Source: Methanomicrobiales archaeon (GTDB lineage: Archaea; Halobacteriota; Methanomicrobia; Methanomicrobiales; JACTUA01). From it: a stretch of 64,000 nt of DNA. Both the position numbers and the translations under genes were made by a program. Below, piece after piece: positions 9,705-19,121 of the stretch. Each line of letters opens with the position of its first letter. The stretch's first letter is position 1. Location: NCBI GenBank assembly GCA_030019205.1, contig JASEFH010000004.1, positions 62,001 through 126,000 on the forward strand, in the 5' to 3' direction. Under the pieces are notes generated by a model. That model made no database searches. It was not told where the DNA came from and saw only the letters and a program-made list of their open reading frames with translations.

Positions 9705-11762
9705 TCACAGGAGCGTGAACGCCCCCTCGACCAGCCGGATCTGTTCGTCGGTGAGATCGTACAGGCGGCAGACGGCCCTGTCCACCTCATCGAGAACCGC
9801 CTGCGCCTCCGGGGATGCCCGCCCGTCACCCTCCTTCAGGGAAGCGATGGCCCGGTCCGCCAGGGCGGCGATCTCCCGCTGGACCGGAAGCGGCGCCGGG
9901 TGGATGGGAAGCTCGCCGAGCATGTCCATGTCGACCTGCGCGAACGCCCGCCCGCGTTCCAGGCTCACCAGCTGGTAGTAGCGGTTCATCATCCGCGAGT
10001 TGAGGATGGCGAGGATGTACTTCAGGAGGTACCCGCCGCCCTTCAGGACAATCGCATGGCAGTTGTTGAGGTGGTAGTAGCCGTCCGGATCGTATGCGGC
10101 GTGGAGAGCGTCCCCGGTCTGCCGCACCAGCAGCTTCTCGCGGGACACCACCGCGGGGTCCCACCCTCCGGACCAGAGGAGCGCGGGATCGATGTTCAGG
10201 AAGTGACCGCTGTAGCGCAGGCGGTACCGCCCGATCTCGCTCCCCGAGACGAGCCCGGGTCTCCAGGTCTCGCCCCGCTTCTCCGCGGCGACGATGCTCC
10301 TCTGGCCGATCCGGGAGCGGACGCCCGTATGGATGGAGACGATCCCCGACAGGGGGACCGATCCGCGCTCGATCCGCCGGAGAAGGTCGCGGTTCCTCTC
10401 CGAGAAGCAGAGGCGGAAGCGGGTACGGGGGAGGCTGCGGTAGTCCCCCTGGCGGTGGCGGAACGCGGCCGCATTCGTCCTGCCGAGATCCCCGGGGGCG
10501 GCGCAGCAGGAGAGCGCGATCTCGTTCGCATCCCGGGCCGCTGCGTCCGGCTCCTTCTCGAAGACGATGACGACGCTCCGCCCGGCGTTCCCCTCGCGCC
10601 AGAAATCCTCCAGAACGAGGACGATCTCACGGATCCGCACGGTGTCCAGCAGGTGGCGGCGGAGCTTCGAGAAGTACCGCCCCAGGAGAAAGCTGTCCGG
10701 GACGATGAACCCGCAGATCCCGCCGTCCCGGAGCAGGCGGATCGCCCGCTCCACGAACAGGGCGTACACGCTCAGCTTGTACTCCGCGGAGTTCGGGTAG
10801 GCGGAGCGGAGGTAGGCGTCCACTGCCTGCCCGCACCGCTCCGCGCCGCGGAGCCCGAAACTCACCCAGGGGGGATTCCCCACGATCACGTCGAACCCGC
10901 CGCGGGCGAGGACTGCGGGAAACTCGTCCTCCCAGCGGAAGGGTCGGACGGCGCCCTCCAGAGATCGCTCGACGAGGGCGTTGCCCGGGCGGATGTTTCG
11001 GGGGAATGCCGCGGTGTCGCTCCCGGCTGCAGCGGCGCGGAGCAGGAGGATGCGGCGGGCCACCTCCACCGCCTCCGGATCCAGGTCCACCCCGTAGAGG
11101 TGACGCTCCATGATGGCGCGGTGAACGTCGATCTCGTCCTCCTCGGCCAGCTCCCTGTAGCGCCCCTCCAGCACCGCCGCCGCCGCTCTCAGGAACGAAC
11201 CGGCGCCGCATGCAGGATCCAGGACGGCGATTCCGGTCACCTGATCCCGGTCCGCCTCCCGCACGCGGGCGGCGAGGGTCCGTGCGAGGATGTAGTTCAC
11301 CACGGGCGGCGGGGTGTAATAGGCGCCGCCGACGCGGCGTCTCCCCGCCGAACGGAGGACCGGTTCCCCGTCCCGCCCGATCCGCAGCTCCGATGCCAGG
11401 TAGCGCTCGTACACGGATCCGAGGAATGAGGGATCCAGATCCCGGAAGGGCAGACGCCGCAGTTCATCCTGGATGGCGCGGATCCGCGCCATCCCTCCGC
11501 CACGGCATTCGAGGTCCGCCTCCATCCGCCGCCGCAGCAGGGCGGCGTGCGGAGCCCGCTCCTCCAGCCACCGCCGCACGAGGAGGGCGGAGAGGATGCG
11601 CCACACCCTGCCGTCCAGATCGGGCAGGGGGATGAAGCCCCCCTCCACGGGGGTTCTGTCGGGTCCCCCGCCGGCAGCGAGATCGGCCGCCAGTCCGAGC
11701 CGCCAGGGCCCCAGCCTCCTGAACACCGGATGCATCTCCACCGCCTCTGCTCCTTTCGGCAT
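9705..11762 (-). CDS. Solitary N6-adenine DNA methyltransferase, Eco57I/TaqI type
   Basis: 685 aa. The SAM site ALDPACGAGSFLRAAA and the catalytic NPPW motif (DVIVGNPPWVSFG) show an amino-methyltransferase of the gamma/Eco57I class. The C-terminal third (LLKYILAILNSRMMNRYYQL, FAQVDMDMLGELPIHP) is a TaqI-like target recognition domain. No PD-(D/E)XK nuclease motif is visible in the N-terminus, which is only about 170 residues, and no nuclease gene is adjacent. It lies between pheS (34 bp) and pheT (62 bp) on the same strand, so it is probably cotranscribed with the synthetase genes. Candidate roles are a standalone DNA methylase or a degraded type IIG enzyme. Confidence 0.85.
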   Translation of the reverse strand: MPKGAEAVEMHPVFRRLGPWRLGLAADLAAGGGPDRTPVEGGFIPLPDLDGRVWRILSALLVRRWLEERAPHAALLRRRMEADLECRGGGMARIRAIQDELRRLPFRDLDPSFLGSVYERYLASELRIGRDGEPVLRSAGRRRVGGAYYTPPPVVNYILARTLAARVREADRDQVTGIAVLDPACGAGSFLRAAAAVLEGRYRELAEEDEIDVHRAIMERHLYGVDLDPEAVEVARRILLLRAAAAGSDTAAFPRNIRPGNALVERSLEGAVRPFRWEDEFPAVLARGGFDVIVGNPPWVSFGLRGAERCGQAVDAYLRSAYPNSAEYKLSVYALFVERAIRLLRDGGICGFIVPDSFLLGRYFSKLRRHLLDTVRIREIVLVLEDFWREGNAGRSVVIVFEKEPDAAARDANEIALSCCAAPGDLGRTNAAAFRHRQGDYRSLPRTRFRLCFSERNRDLLRRIERGSVPLSGIVSIHTGVRSRIGQRSIVAAEKRGETWRPGLVSGSEIGRYRLRYSGHFLNIDPALLWSGGWDPAVVSREKLLVRQTGDALHAAYDPDGYYHLNNCHAIVLKGGGYLLKYILAILNSRMMNRYYQLVSLERGRAFAQVDMDMLGELPIHPAPLPVQREIAALADRAIASLKEGDGRASPEAQAVLDEVDRAVCRLYDLTDEQIRLVEGAFTLL

Positions 11763-11796
11763 CCCCTGCCGCGCGGCGCCGGGGACGGAAGGCTCC

Positions 11797-13248
11797 CTAC
11801 GGATGGGCGCCGGGCGAACCGGAGGGCAGGATCGGGGTCTCGCGTATCCACTCGATGTCGCTGCGGTAGAGGATCCGCAGGTCTTTCAGGCCCAGGCGCA
11901 GCATCGCAAGCCGGCTCACACCGAGACCCCAGGCGAGCACGGGATGCTCGATGCCGAAGGGGGCGGTCACCTCCTCACGGAAGACCCCGGCGCCGCCGAG
12001 CTCCACCCAGCCCAGCCCGTCCACGTAGACCTCAGGTTCGACGCTCGGTTCTGTGTAGGGGAAGTAGCCGGGGCGGAAGCGCACCTTCTCAAAGCCCATC
12101 CGCCCGTAGAACTCCCGCAGGTAGCCGAGGAGATGGGTGAAGTTCACGCCTTCGTCCATGACGATTCCCTCGAGCTGCTCGAACTCGGGCAGGTGGGTGG
12201 GATCGATCGCCTCCCGGCGGTAGACCCGCCCGATGGCGAAGACCTTCGCCGGCGGATGCGGATGGTCCCGCAGGTAGCGGATGGTGAGCGACGTGGTATG
12301 GGTGCGGAGCAGGCACTGCTCCGCCTTCTCCTCGCTCCAGGTGCCGCCCCAGCCCGTCGAGGAGGTGCCGCCGCCGAATTCATGCATGTCGCGCACCCGC
12401 TCGTACCCGGGCGGGAGCGGCATGCGGCAGTCGATGTAGAAGGTGTCCTGCATCTCGCGGGCGGGGTGATCCTGCGGCTGGAAGAGGGCGTCGAAGTTCC
12501 AGAACGCGGACTGGACGAGCCCGCCCTGGATCTCGGTGAAGCCCATCCCCAGCAGGATGGAGCGCATCTCGGTCAGGAGGTGCTGGTAGGGATGGATCTT
12601 GCCCGGGTAGATCCGCTTCGGGAGCGTGGTCACGTTGTAGCGCCGGAGCCTCTTTCCCGTCCAGGAGCCGGAGACGATCTCCTCGCGGGTCAGAGTCCCG
12701 ACCTCCTCCCGCGCCTCGATGCCCCGTGCGACCAGCGCCTCCCCCTCCGGCGTGATGGAGAGACGGTGGCGTACCGCCACCTGCTCCTGGAGCAGCCCCC
12801 GCTTCAGGAGTTCCCCGATCCCGCTGCCCCCGCGCCCCGGGTTCTGGAGGGCCAGCTCGTCCTCGCCGGGCGGCGCCTGCCCGCACTTCTCCACCCGCCC
12901 GTCCCGGATCACCGCCCAGCCCTTCTTCCGAAGCCACCCGATGCCGATCCGTGCCAGGGGGTGCCTCTGGAGCTCGCGGATGTCGATGCTCTCCGGGAAC
13001 GACTCCAGCAGCTGCCGCTCGGGCAGCCCCTTCTCGCGGTACTGCTTCCCCTCCTCCGTCAGCACGTAGCGGGTCTCTGCCTCCCGCTCGACGCGGACGA
13101 GCCCCCGCGTCCCGGCGAGCTGACCGTACTGCACCACCGCCTCCGGCGTGGCCCCCATCATCTCCGCGAGCACATCCGCATCCGCCTCCCGGAGGGGTGC
13201 GAGGGTCGCGAGCAGCCTTCTTTCGTTCGGCGTGAGTTCGTCGGTCAT
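11797..13248 (-). CDS. pheS: Phenylalanyl-tRNA synthetase alpha subunit
   Basis: 483 aa class II synthetase. The N-terminal 100 residues are winged-helix repeats as in archaeal PheS (LTPNERRLLATLAPLREADA). The catalytic core shows motif 2 context (DPTHLPEFEQLEGIVMDEG) and motif 3 (GLGVSRLAMLRLG), with the Phe-pocket LGGAGVFREEV segment. It overlaps trpS by 4 bp (ATGA), so the two are translationally coupled. Confidence 0.95.
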   Translation of the reverse strand: MTDELTPNERRLLATLAPLREADADVLAEMMGATPEAVVQYGQLAGTRGLVRVEREAETRYVLTEEGKQYREKGLPERQLLESFPESIDIRELQRHPLARIGIGWLRKKGWAVIRDGRVEKCGQAPPGEDELALQNPGRGGSGIGELLKRGLLQEQVAVRHRLSITPEGEALVARGIEAREEVGTLTREEIVSGSWTGKRLRRYNVTTLPKRIYPGKIHPYQHLLTEMRSILLGMGFTEIQGGLVQSAFWNFDALFQPQDHPAREMQDTFYIDCRMPLPPGYERVRDMHEFGGGTSSTGWGGTWSEEKAEQCLLRTHTTSLTIRYLRDHPHPPAKVFAIGRVYRREAIDPTHLPEFEQLEGIVMDEGVNFTHLLGYLREFYGRMGFEKVRFRPGYFPYTEPSVEPEVYVDGLGWVELGGAGVFREEVTAPFGIEHPVLAWGLGVSRLAMLRLGLKDLRILYRSDIEWIRETPILPSGSPGAHP

Positions 13249-14504
13249 GCCGCCTCCTCCACCAGGTGCTCCACTTCAGCCATCCTCTCGCGGAGATCGG
13301 CGAGGAACGCCTTCACCCGCTCGTACGCCTCCTTCTTGCAGATGCCGCAGAGCCGCTCCCCGGCCCGGCAGGCGCGGCAGATCTCCTCAAGTTCCCGGTC
13401 CTCGGGGATCATGTGGAAGCGGTAGAGCTGGAAGACGGGGCAGCGTTCGGGCTCGCCCCCCAGCTGCCGCTGCTCCTCGACGGTCGCCCTCCCGCCGGTG
13501 AGCGCCCCCATGATCTTCTTCCGCACCTCCGCATCGGCCTCCTGGAACGTGAAGAGACTCTCCGGAACGGAGCTGGACATCTTCCCCCCCAGGAGGCCGG
13601 GCATGAAGGTGTGGTAGGTGGAGGAGGGGGTGTAGAACCCGAACCCGCCGTACCTCAGTTCGATTCTCCGCACCGCCTCCTGCACCCGCCCGAACGACTC
13701 CCCGTAGATGTCGACATGCCCCTCGTAGCGGCGGGAGCGGGGGAACGTCTTCTCGATCTCGAAGAGGGCCTCCCCGGGAGCGTTCTTGGAGCGGGCGCTG
13801 ATGTACTCCCTGCGGTCCTCCACGGTGAACATGCGGAGCTTGTGCGCCACGTCGCGGGTGAGGCGGAGGTGGGGGTCCTGGTCGAGCCCCACCGGCACCA
13901 CCGTCGGGGCCGGGCCGCCGTCGATCTGCGGAAAGAGGATGTCGGCGACCTGCGTAATCACGCTCATCGCGTGGGCGAGCGAGGTGTCCTGGCCGAACCC
14001 GTAGATGGCGGCGAGGTCGGAGAAGTTCACCTTGGTGGCGGACTCGAACGCCAGGTCCTTGAGGCGGTCGTTGCGGCTCTGGAAGTAGGTCTTCCCCCGG
14101 AAGCCCAGGGCATAGAGGCACTGCAGGTACTCGCGGCCGAAGGCGTCGCAGGCCTCCCAGGAGGTTCCCCGCACCGCGTGGGCCTCCCGGTCCGCGATCG
14201 CGATGTAGCCTTCCGCGCCCTGCTGCACGTGCCAGACCACCTCCCGCATCACCATCAGGTGCCCGAGGTGGGGGTGGCCGGAGGGCATGAACCCGGTCAT
14301 CACGTAGAACCTCTGACGGTTCCGGATCGCGTTCACGATGCTCCCGTAATCGCGGTGACCGATGACGATCCCCCGGCGGACGAAGTAGGGCACCTCGGGG
14401 AGGTCTTCTGCCAGGGGCTCGATGGGTTCGATACCGAACTCGGAGACGATCTGCTGGTAGTCCAGGCTGTCAGCACCGGACCAGGGGGTAAACTCTTTCT
14501 GCAT
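13245..14504 (-). CDS. trpS: Tryptophanyl-tRNA synthetase
   Basis: 419 aa class I synthetase of the archaeal/eukaryotic kind. The HIGH-type signature is PSGHPHLGH and the KMSKS-type signature is GGKMSSSVPES. A C-terminal Cys motif, CRACRAGERLCGIC, may bind a metal. It is followed by pheS with a 4-bp overlap and preceded by endA 9 bp away, forming a tRNA-maturation run endA-trpS-pheS on the minus strand. Confidence 0.95.
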   Translation of the reverse strand: MQKEFTPWSGADSLDYQQIVSEFGIEPIEPLAEDLPEVPYFVRRGIVIGHRDYGSIVNAIRNRQRFYVMTGFMPSGHPHLGHLMVMREVVWHVQQGAEGYIAIADREAHAVRGTSWEACDAFGREYLQCLYALGFRGKTYFQSRNDRLKDLAFESATKVNFSDLAAIYGFGQDTSLAHAMSVITQVADILFPQIDGGPAPTVVPVGLDQDPHLRLTRDVAHKLRMFTVEDRREYISARSKNAPGEALFEIEKTFPRSRRYEGHVDIYGESFGRVQEAVRRIELRYGGFGFYTPSSTYHTFMPGLLGGKMSSSVPESLFTFQEADAEVRKKIMGALTGGRATVEEQRQLGGEPERCPVFQLYRFHMIPEDRELEEICRACRAGERLCGICKKEAYERVKAFLADLRERMAEVEHLVEEAA

Positions 14505-14513
14505 ATCCGCAAC

Positions 14514-15521
14514 TCACAGTTTTATTCGGGCAAATTCCAGGTATTCTATAGTATTGTGCACGTAGGCAAATAGCATCTTCTTTTTAACGCTGTGCGCCAG
14601 ACGCACGGAGCGGGATATGGTGCTCATGGGCAGCGCCGTCCCCGCGGGTATGGCGTGCACCAGGAGATCGGAGTGGGGCTTCTTCCCGATGTACACCCGG
14701 AAGTGGTGCCCGAACTTGTAACCGGTCCGCGGGACGTATCCCCGCTCCCGGAGGTCCGCATACACCCGCGCCTTCTCCGGGAGCTCGACGTCGGTCGCCC
14801 CCGCGATACGGAGGTACTCCTCCGCCGGGATCGACGCCCCGTCCGCGTGCAGCGTCAGCGCCCCTTTCGCAAGGAGGTACAGGATCTCGACCGGCGAGAG
14901 GATCAGCCGGTCCGGATCGAGCCGTTTCCCGAAGAAAACCTCTTCGAGAGGCGATCCGGCTTGCGTCTCCACGATGGCGAAGGTCGAGAAGAGGGGAGCG
15001 GATGCCGGCGGGAGGGCGGGGGGCTCCGCGGTCGGGGTGAGCTTCTGCAGTTTCAGCTCGTAGTAGGTGAGCTCGTTCTCGTCGTCCACGACGGCGAGCA
15101 CGTGCTGCTTCCGCATGTGCAGGGATGCGGTCGCCTCCGCGCTCATCGCCTCGAAGTTCACCAGGTCCCGCTCCGAGAGGACCCGCACCAGGTACTGCGA
15201 GCGTCCGCTGCCGGGCCTCTGCCCCCGGCGGAAGACCCGGAAGTCGTGCGGACCCGCCTGGACCACGTAGCCCCGCTCGCGGATGTCCCGGTAGACAAGG
15301 TACCGCCGCACGAAGCCCTTCTCCTTCGAGAAAGCGGCAAGAAGGCTCTCGAACGTGCTGCCCGGCACCTCGATCCGCCCCCGGTGGACCAGGTAGAGGG
15401 CCTCTTCCGCCTCCAGCCGCAGACCGCCCCTGTCCGGCCTCCCGTATCCGCCCTGCGCGTAGAGGGAGAGCCCCTCCTCCCCCAGGCGGACTGTCATGCC
15501 ATCCCGTGTTCCCAACACCAT
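14514..15521 (-). CDS. endA: tRNA-splicing endonuclease
   Basis: About 335 aa, the double-length archaeal EndA made of two tandem related domains. It cuts introns from pre-tRNA at the bulge-helix-bulge. The C-terminal copy keeps the catalytic region: YADLRERGYVPRTGYKFGHHF, HSDLLVHAI and the Ser-Val-Arg-Leu-Ala-His-Ser-Val-Lys-Lys stretch supply the Tyr, His and Lys. The N-terminal copy has the matching YRDIRERGYVVQAGPHDFRV. I chose ATG 15521 (MVLGTRDG); a TTG at 15542 is in frame. It lies immediately upstream of trpS. Confidence 0.93.
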   Translation of the reverse strand: MVLGTRDGMTVRLGEEGLSLYAQGGYGRPDRGGLRLEAEEALYLVHRGRIEVPGSTFESLLAAFSKEKGFVRRYLVYRDIRERGYVVQAGPHDFRVFRRGQRPGSGRSQYLVRVLSERDLVNFEAMSAEATASLHMRKQHVLAVVDDENELTYYELKLQKLTPTAEPPALPPASAPLFSTFAIVETQAGSPLEEVFFGKRLDPDRLILSPVEILYLLAKGALTLHADGASIPAEEYLRIAGATDVELPEKARVYADLRERGYVPRTGYKFGHHFRVYIGKKPHSDLLVHAIPAGTALPMSTISRSVRLAHSVKKKMLFAYVHNTIEYLEFARIKL

Positions 15522-15625
15522 CCCAGTACTTGGCGGCTCCAACTATATAGCCGCGACTCCGTGCCTGCCCGTGCGGCCGCCCGGTTCGCGCGGGCCCTCC
15601 TCCGGAAGCTCGCCGACGGGGGATC

Positions 15626-16492
15626 CTAGAGCGGCGGTGCTCCCAGCTTCTCCCCGGCCAGCTCCCGCACCTTCAGGATGTTCTCGACGTCGTTCCGCCG
15701 GCTGTCCACGGGCGTCTCGCAGATGAGGGGGAGGTCCCGAATGGCAGGGTGGCGGAGGATGCGGCGGAACCCCTCCTCCCCGATCGCGCCCATGCCGATG
15801 TGCTCGTGGCGGTCGAGCCCGCTCCCGAGGTCCCCGCGGGCATCGTTCACGTGCACCACCTCAAGGCGGCAGAGCCCTATCGCCCCGTCGAGGCGGCGCA
15901 GCGTCTCCCGGACGCCCTCTTCCGTGCGGAGCTCGTAGCCGGCCGCGAAGGCGTGGCACGTGTCGAAGCAGAAGCCGATGCGGTCGAGGTCCCGGATTCC
16001 GTCCAGGATCGCGCGAATATCCTCGAACGTGCTCCCGACGCTGTTCGCCTCCCCGGCGGTGTTCTCGAGGAGGAGCATCACGTCGGCGTCCACGTCGTCG
16101 AGCACGGCGTTGATCGCCCGGATCACCTGCCTCCTCCCGCTCTCCCGGACAGCATCCCGGTTGTGCCCGAGGTGGGTGACGAGGTAGGGGATTCCCAGCT
16201 GATCGCAGCGCTTCAGTTCCGATGCCAGGAGGGCCATGGACTTGGCGTGGATGTCGTCGTCCGCGGAGGCCAGGTTGGGGAGGTAGGGCATGTGATCCAC
16301 AGGCGGGTAGATGCCCGACTCCGCAAGACGCTCCCGGAAGAGCCGCACCTGCACGGGGTCGAGGTCCTTCGAGCCCCACCCCCTCGGATTCCGGGAGAAG
16401 ATCTGGAACGTGTCGCACCCGGCCTCTTCCGCCCGGGACACGGCCCTGTCGATCGAACCGGCGATCGATACGTGCACCCCCACTTTCACCAT
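15626..16492 (-). CDS. nfo: Endonuclease IV (AP endonuclease)
   Basis: 288 aa TIM-barrel enzyme that incises DNA 5' to abasic sites, working after glycosylases such as the OGG1 homologue in this window. Metal-binding segments are in the expected order: GVHVSIAGS, THLGHN, LLENTAG, CFDTCHAFAAGY, VVHVNDARGDLGSGLDRHEHIGMGAIG and ICETP. A run of zinc ligands (His, Glu, Asp) is intact. It is a single gene with AT-richer sequence upstream (ctattgtacacc) that may hold the promoter. Confidence 0.95.
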   Translation of the reverse strand: MVKVGVHVSIAGSIDRAVSRAEEAGCDTFQIFSRNPRGWGSKDLDPVQVRLFRERLAESGIYPPVDHMPYLPNLASADDDIHAKSMALLASELKRCDQLGIPYLVTHLGHNRDAVRESGRRQVIRAINAVLDDVDADVMLLLENTAGEANSVGSTFEDIRAILDGIRDLDRIGFCFDTCHAFAAGYELRTEEGVRETLRRLDGAIGLCRLEVVHVNDARGDLGSGLDRHEHIGMGAIGEEGFRRILRHPAIRDLPLICETPVDSRRNDVENILKVRELAGEKLGAPPL

Positions 16493-16718
16493 GACCGGCG
16501 CCCCCTCTCTTCTCCGCTATTGTACACCTGACGCTATGTAAACCTTGTCGAGCGGTTCCCGCGCTGCCGTCCGCTTCGGAGAAAGGTATTCATCGTACCC
16601 CGGGGATCTGCCGGCGGCCACCGGGTCGAAGGGCGGCAGGCGGGGGCGGGGCGACGGGCCGGGGTGCCCGGCACTCCCCGTTCGCACCGATGGGCGCCCG
16701 GGCGCGATCCGGGAAAGG

Positions 16719-17832
16719 ATGGACCGGCAGACCATGAAACTACAGGTTCTCTCCGATCTCGCCCGGCTCCTGCCCCTCGGGGCCTGGAGCGGTTCGGCCT
16801 CGATCCTGGCGCTGGCAGCCTCGCTCCACGCCGTGGGATTTTCCGGGATACACTGGCCTCTCGCCGGAATCGGCGTCGCGCTGGTAGTGCTCCTGCAGTA
16901 TGTCGCGCATCCGCTCGACGACATCGCGGATTGCCCGGTCGCCGTCAGAGCCAACATCGCGGGCACCGGACGGCGGAAAGTGCTGGTATCCGGGCTCGCC
17001 ACCGTCCGCGAACTCAGGGTGCTCTCCGCTGTCATTCTGGCCGTCTGCACTCTTCTGGTCGTTCCGATCGCCGCCGTCCGCCCGTACGGCATACTCGTCG
17101 GGGCGACGGGGTTCCAGGCGATCATCTTCTACAACTTCCCGCCCGTTCCCGGAACCGCTGATCGGGCTCCCGATCAACGCTGCGATCGTCGTCGGGATCG
17201 CGTATGTCGCGACCGGCCGGGTCCTCCTGCCGGCGGCGGTGCTCGGGCTCATCCAGGGATTCGTGTGCGCATCGGCATTTTCGGCCTATTTTGCGATGGA
17301 TTTCTTCACGGACATGGTGGGCGGCAAGAAGAGCACGATCGTCGCCTATCCGGATGTCTCGTGGTGCTCCCTGCATACGTCCACCGGGATCCTGTTCTCC
17401 CTGGTGTCCGCCATCCTTCTATGGACCGCGGATCTCCTCGCCCCGTGTCTCGCGACACTGCCGGGGGCCGCCGCGTTCCTGGCGCTGCTCCGCCCTGCAG
17501 CGCGGATCGATGGGGTCTGGCAGGGGTTCTACGGGGACTGGCGCCGCTGGGCAGGATACTCCTGTCGTGCTTCTGGCGGAGGGATGCATGGTCTCCATCG
17601 TCCCCGTGGTACGATAGTCTTGAAGGGAGGGGGGCATGGGATCTGTCCCGGCCCGGATCACCGGGAGATATCGTGTACGGGGCGCCATGAACCCGAAGAG
17701 TATCCCCCTTCGACGGTTTCAGGATTGTCCTATCGCGATGAAGGCGGGAGGGCTGCAGCACTCTCTCCCGATGGCAATTCAACAGGCGATGAGGGATGGG
17801 ACGATGATACGACGCGGCATCGTGACCCGTGA
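16719..17832 (+). pseudogene. Frameshifted UbiA-type prenyltransferase
   Basis: Membrane protein split between two frames. Frame A (ATG 16719 or 16734) encodes MKLQVLSDLARLLPLG..., then the first acidic motif HPLDDIADC and GTGRRKVLVSGLATVREL, ending in IIFYNFPPVP near 17150. Frame B continues EPLIGLPINAAIV... through several transmembrane helices and the second acidic motif YFAMDFFTDMVGGKK. Removing one base from the CCCGG at about 17148-17152 restores one frame. The two Asp motifs in this order are typical of UbiA polyprenyl transferases (quinone, lipid or heme side chains). After about 17600 frame B looks non-coding, so the true C-terminus is uncertain. It is either a genuine frameshift or a sequencing error. 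Confidence 0.7.
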
Positions 17833-17966
17833 CGTGGATGCAATCCTTCCGGGACAGCATTCCGCGAGGTCGGCCATCACTCGTTCACCCTGGAAATCCT
17901 CACAGGGAAGATGGTGACGGCGTTCTGGCATGTTCAGGGATGAGCGAGCCCTCTCCCTTCCTCTCG

Positions 17967-17974
17967 TGCGATAG
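17967..17974 (+). repeat. TGCGATAG motif in gene-free DNA
   Basis: This octamer, after a pyrimidine-rich stretch (CCTCTCCCTTCCTCTCG), recurs in other intergenic regions at 27049-27056 and 44328-44335. The surrounding 17833-18116 region holds no supported gene. It is part of the dispersed GC-rich element pattern described in the findings. Confidence 0.4.
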
Positions 17975-18116
17975 CCCGGATCCGGAATAGCTCCCCCGCC
18001 ATCGGACTGCATCGCCCGCAGGGCCCTGCGCCACGTGACCTCTCCCCTCGGGGCGGGGAGGGAACCGCACGGGACATCCGCGGAACAGGCGCAGAAAGAT
18101 ACGCCGAAGAGCCTGT

Positions 18117-19121
18117 CTAGAGAACCGGGAAATCGTCCCTTGCATCGGTCATCTCGTCGGAGTGTCTCTCCAGCTCACGGTAGACCGCCCTGCCGAACTC
18201 CCGGGTGCCCGCCGTGCCGCCCAGATCGCGGGTCCTGATGCCCCGTCCGAACACGCTCTCCACGGCTCCCTCCAGCCGCAGGGCCGAATCCTCGTCCCCC
18301 AGGTGGCGGAGGAGCATGGCTCCGCTCCGTATGGCCGCCACCGGGTTGGCGACATCCTTCCCCGCAATATCCGGGGCGCTGCCGTGGACCGGTTCGAACA
18401 GGGCGTGGCGGTCGCCGATGTTGGCGGAGGGGAGCATCCCGAGGCCCCCGACAAGGAACGCGGCGACATCGCTCAATATGTCCCCGAACATGTTCTCGGT
18501 GACGATCACGTCGTAATCGCCGGGGTGGAGGAGGAGATCCAGGCAGAGGGCGTCGATGAACCGCTCGCGGCAGGGGATGCCCGCTGCCTCCGCCTCCGCA
18601 CGGCAGACGTCGCGGAAGAGCAGGTCGGACTTGAGCACGTTCGCCTTGTGCCCCACCGTGAGGTGCCGGCGACCTCCCGCGAGGCGGCAGGCGGCCCGGG
18701 CGATCCGCTCGCTGCCCCGGCGGGTGATCAGCCGCACCGTGCAGGCTCGGTCGGGCTCGATCCGTTCGATGCCGGCGTAGAGCCCCTCGGTGTTCTCCCG
18801 CACGATGACGACATCGAACCCCTTCCCCGCCACGGGGCGGATATTGGCGTAGAGATCGAGCTCCTTTCTAATCCGCACCACGACGCTGCGGTAGTCCGGG
18901 TCGGCCGGTGTGGTGACCGCGCCGAAGAGCACCGCATCGACGGCCCGGAGCTGGTCGATGGCATCCTCCGCGATCGCAGATCCCGTACGTTTCCAGAGCC
19001 CGTATCCAACCTCGACGGGGACGAACTCGAAGTCCGGACGGAGGAGCCCGAGCAGCTCCTGCGCCACCGGGACCACCTCTCTCCCGATCCCGTCCCCCTC
19101 GACGACGGCGATCACGGGCAT
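18117..19121 (-). CDS. aksF: Homoisocitrate/3-isopropylmalate-type dehydrogenase (AksF/LeuB)
   Basis: 334 aa NAD-dependent beta-decarboxylating dehydrogenase. Motifs: [12 protein letters not shown], the IRENTEG-type loop [15 protein letters not shown], the metal-binding [11 protein letters not shown] and the adenine loop [14 protein letters not shown]. Sequence alone does not fully separate isopropylmalate, isocitrate and homoisocitrate dehydrogenases. The operon (aksA, hacA, hacB with YLRT) points to AksF, which oxidises homoisocitrate and longer homologues in 2-oxosuberate synthesis for coenzyme B. It is the last gene of the operon and overlaps its upstream neighbour by 10 bp. Confidence 0.82.
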   Translation of the reverse strand: MPVIAVVEGDGIGREVVPVAQELLGLLRPDFEFVPVEVGYGLWKRTGSAIAEDAIDQLRAVDAVLFGAVTTPADPDYRSVVVRIRKELDLYANIRPVAGKGFDVVIVRENTEGLYAGIERIEPDRACTVRLITRRGSERIARAACRLAGGRRHLTVGHKANVLKSDLLFRDVCRAEAEAAGIPCRERFIDALCLDLLLHPGDYDVIVTENMFGDILSDVAAFLVGGLGMLPSANIGDRHALFEPVHGSAPDIAGKDVANPVAAIRSGAMLLRHLGDEDSALRLEGAVESVFGRGIRTRDLGGTAGTREFGRAVYRELERHSDEMTDARDDFPVL

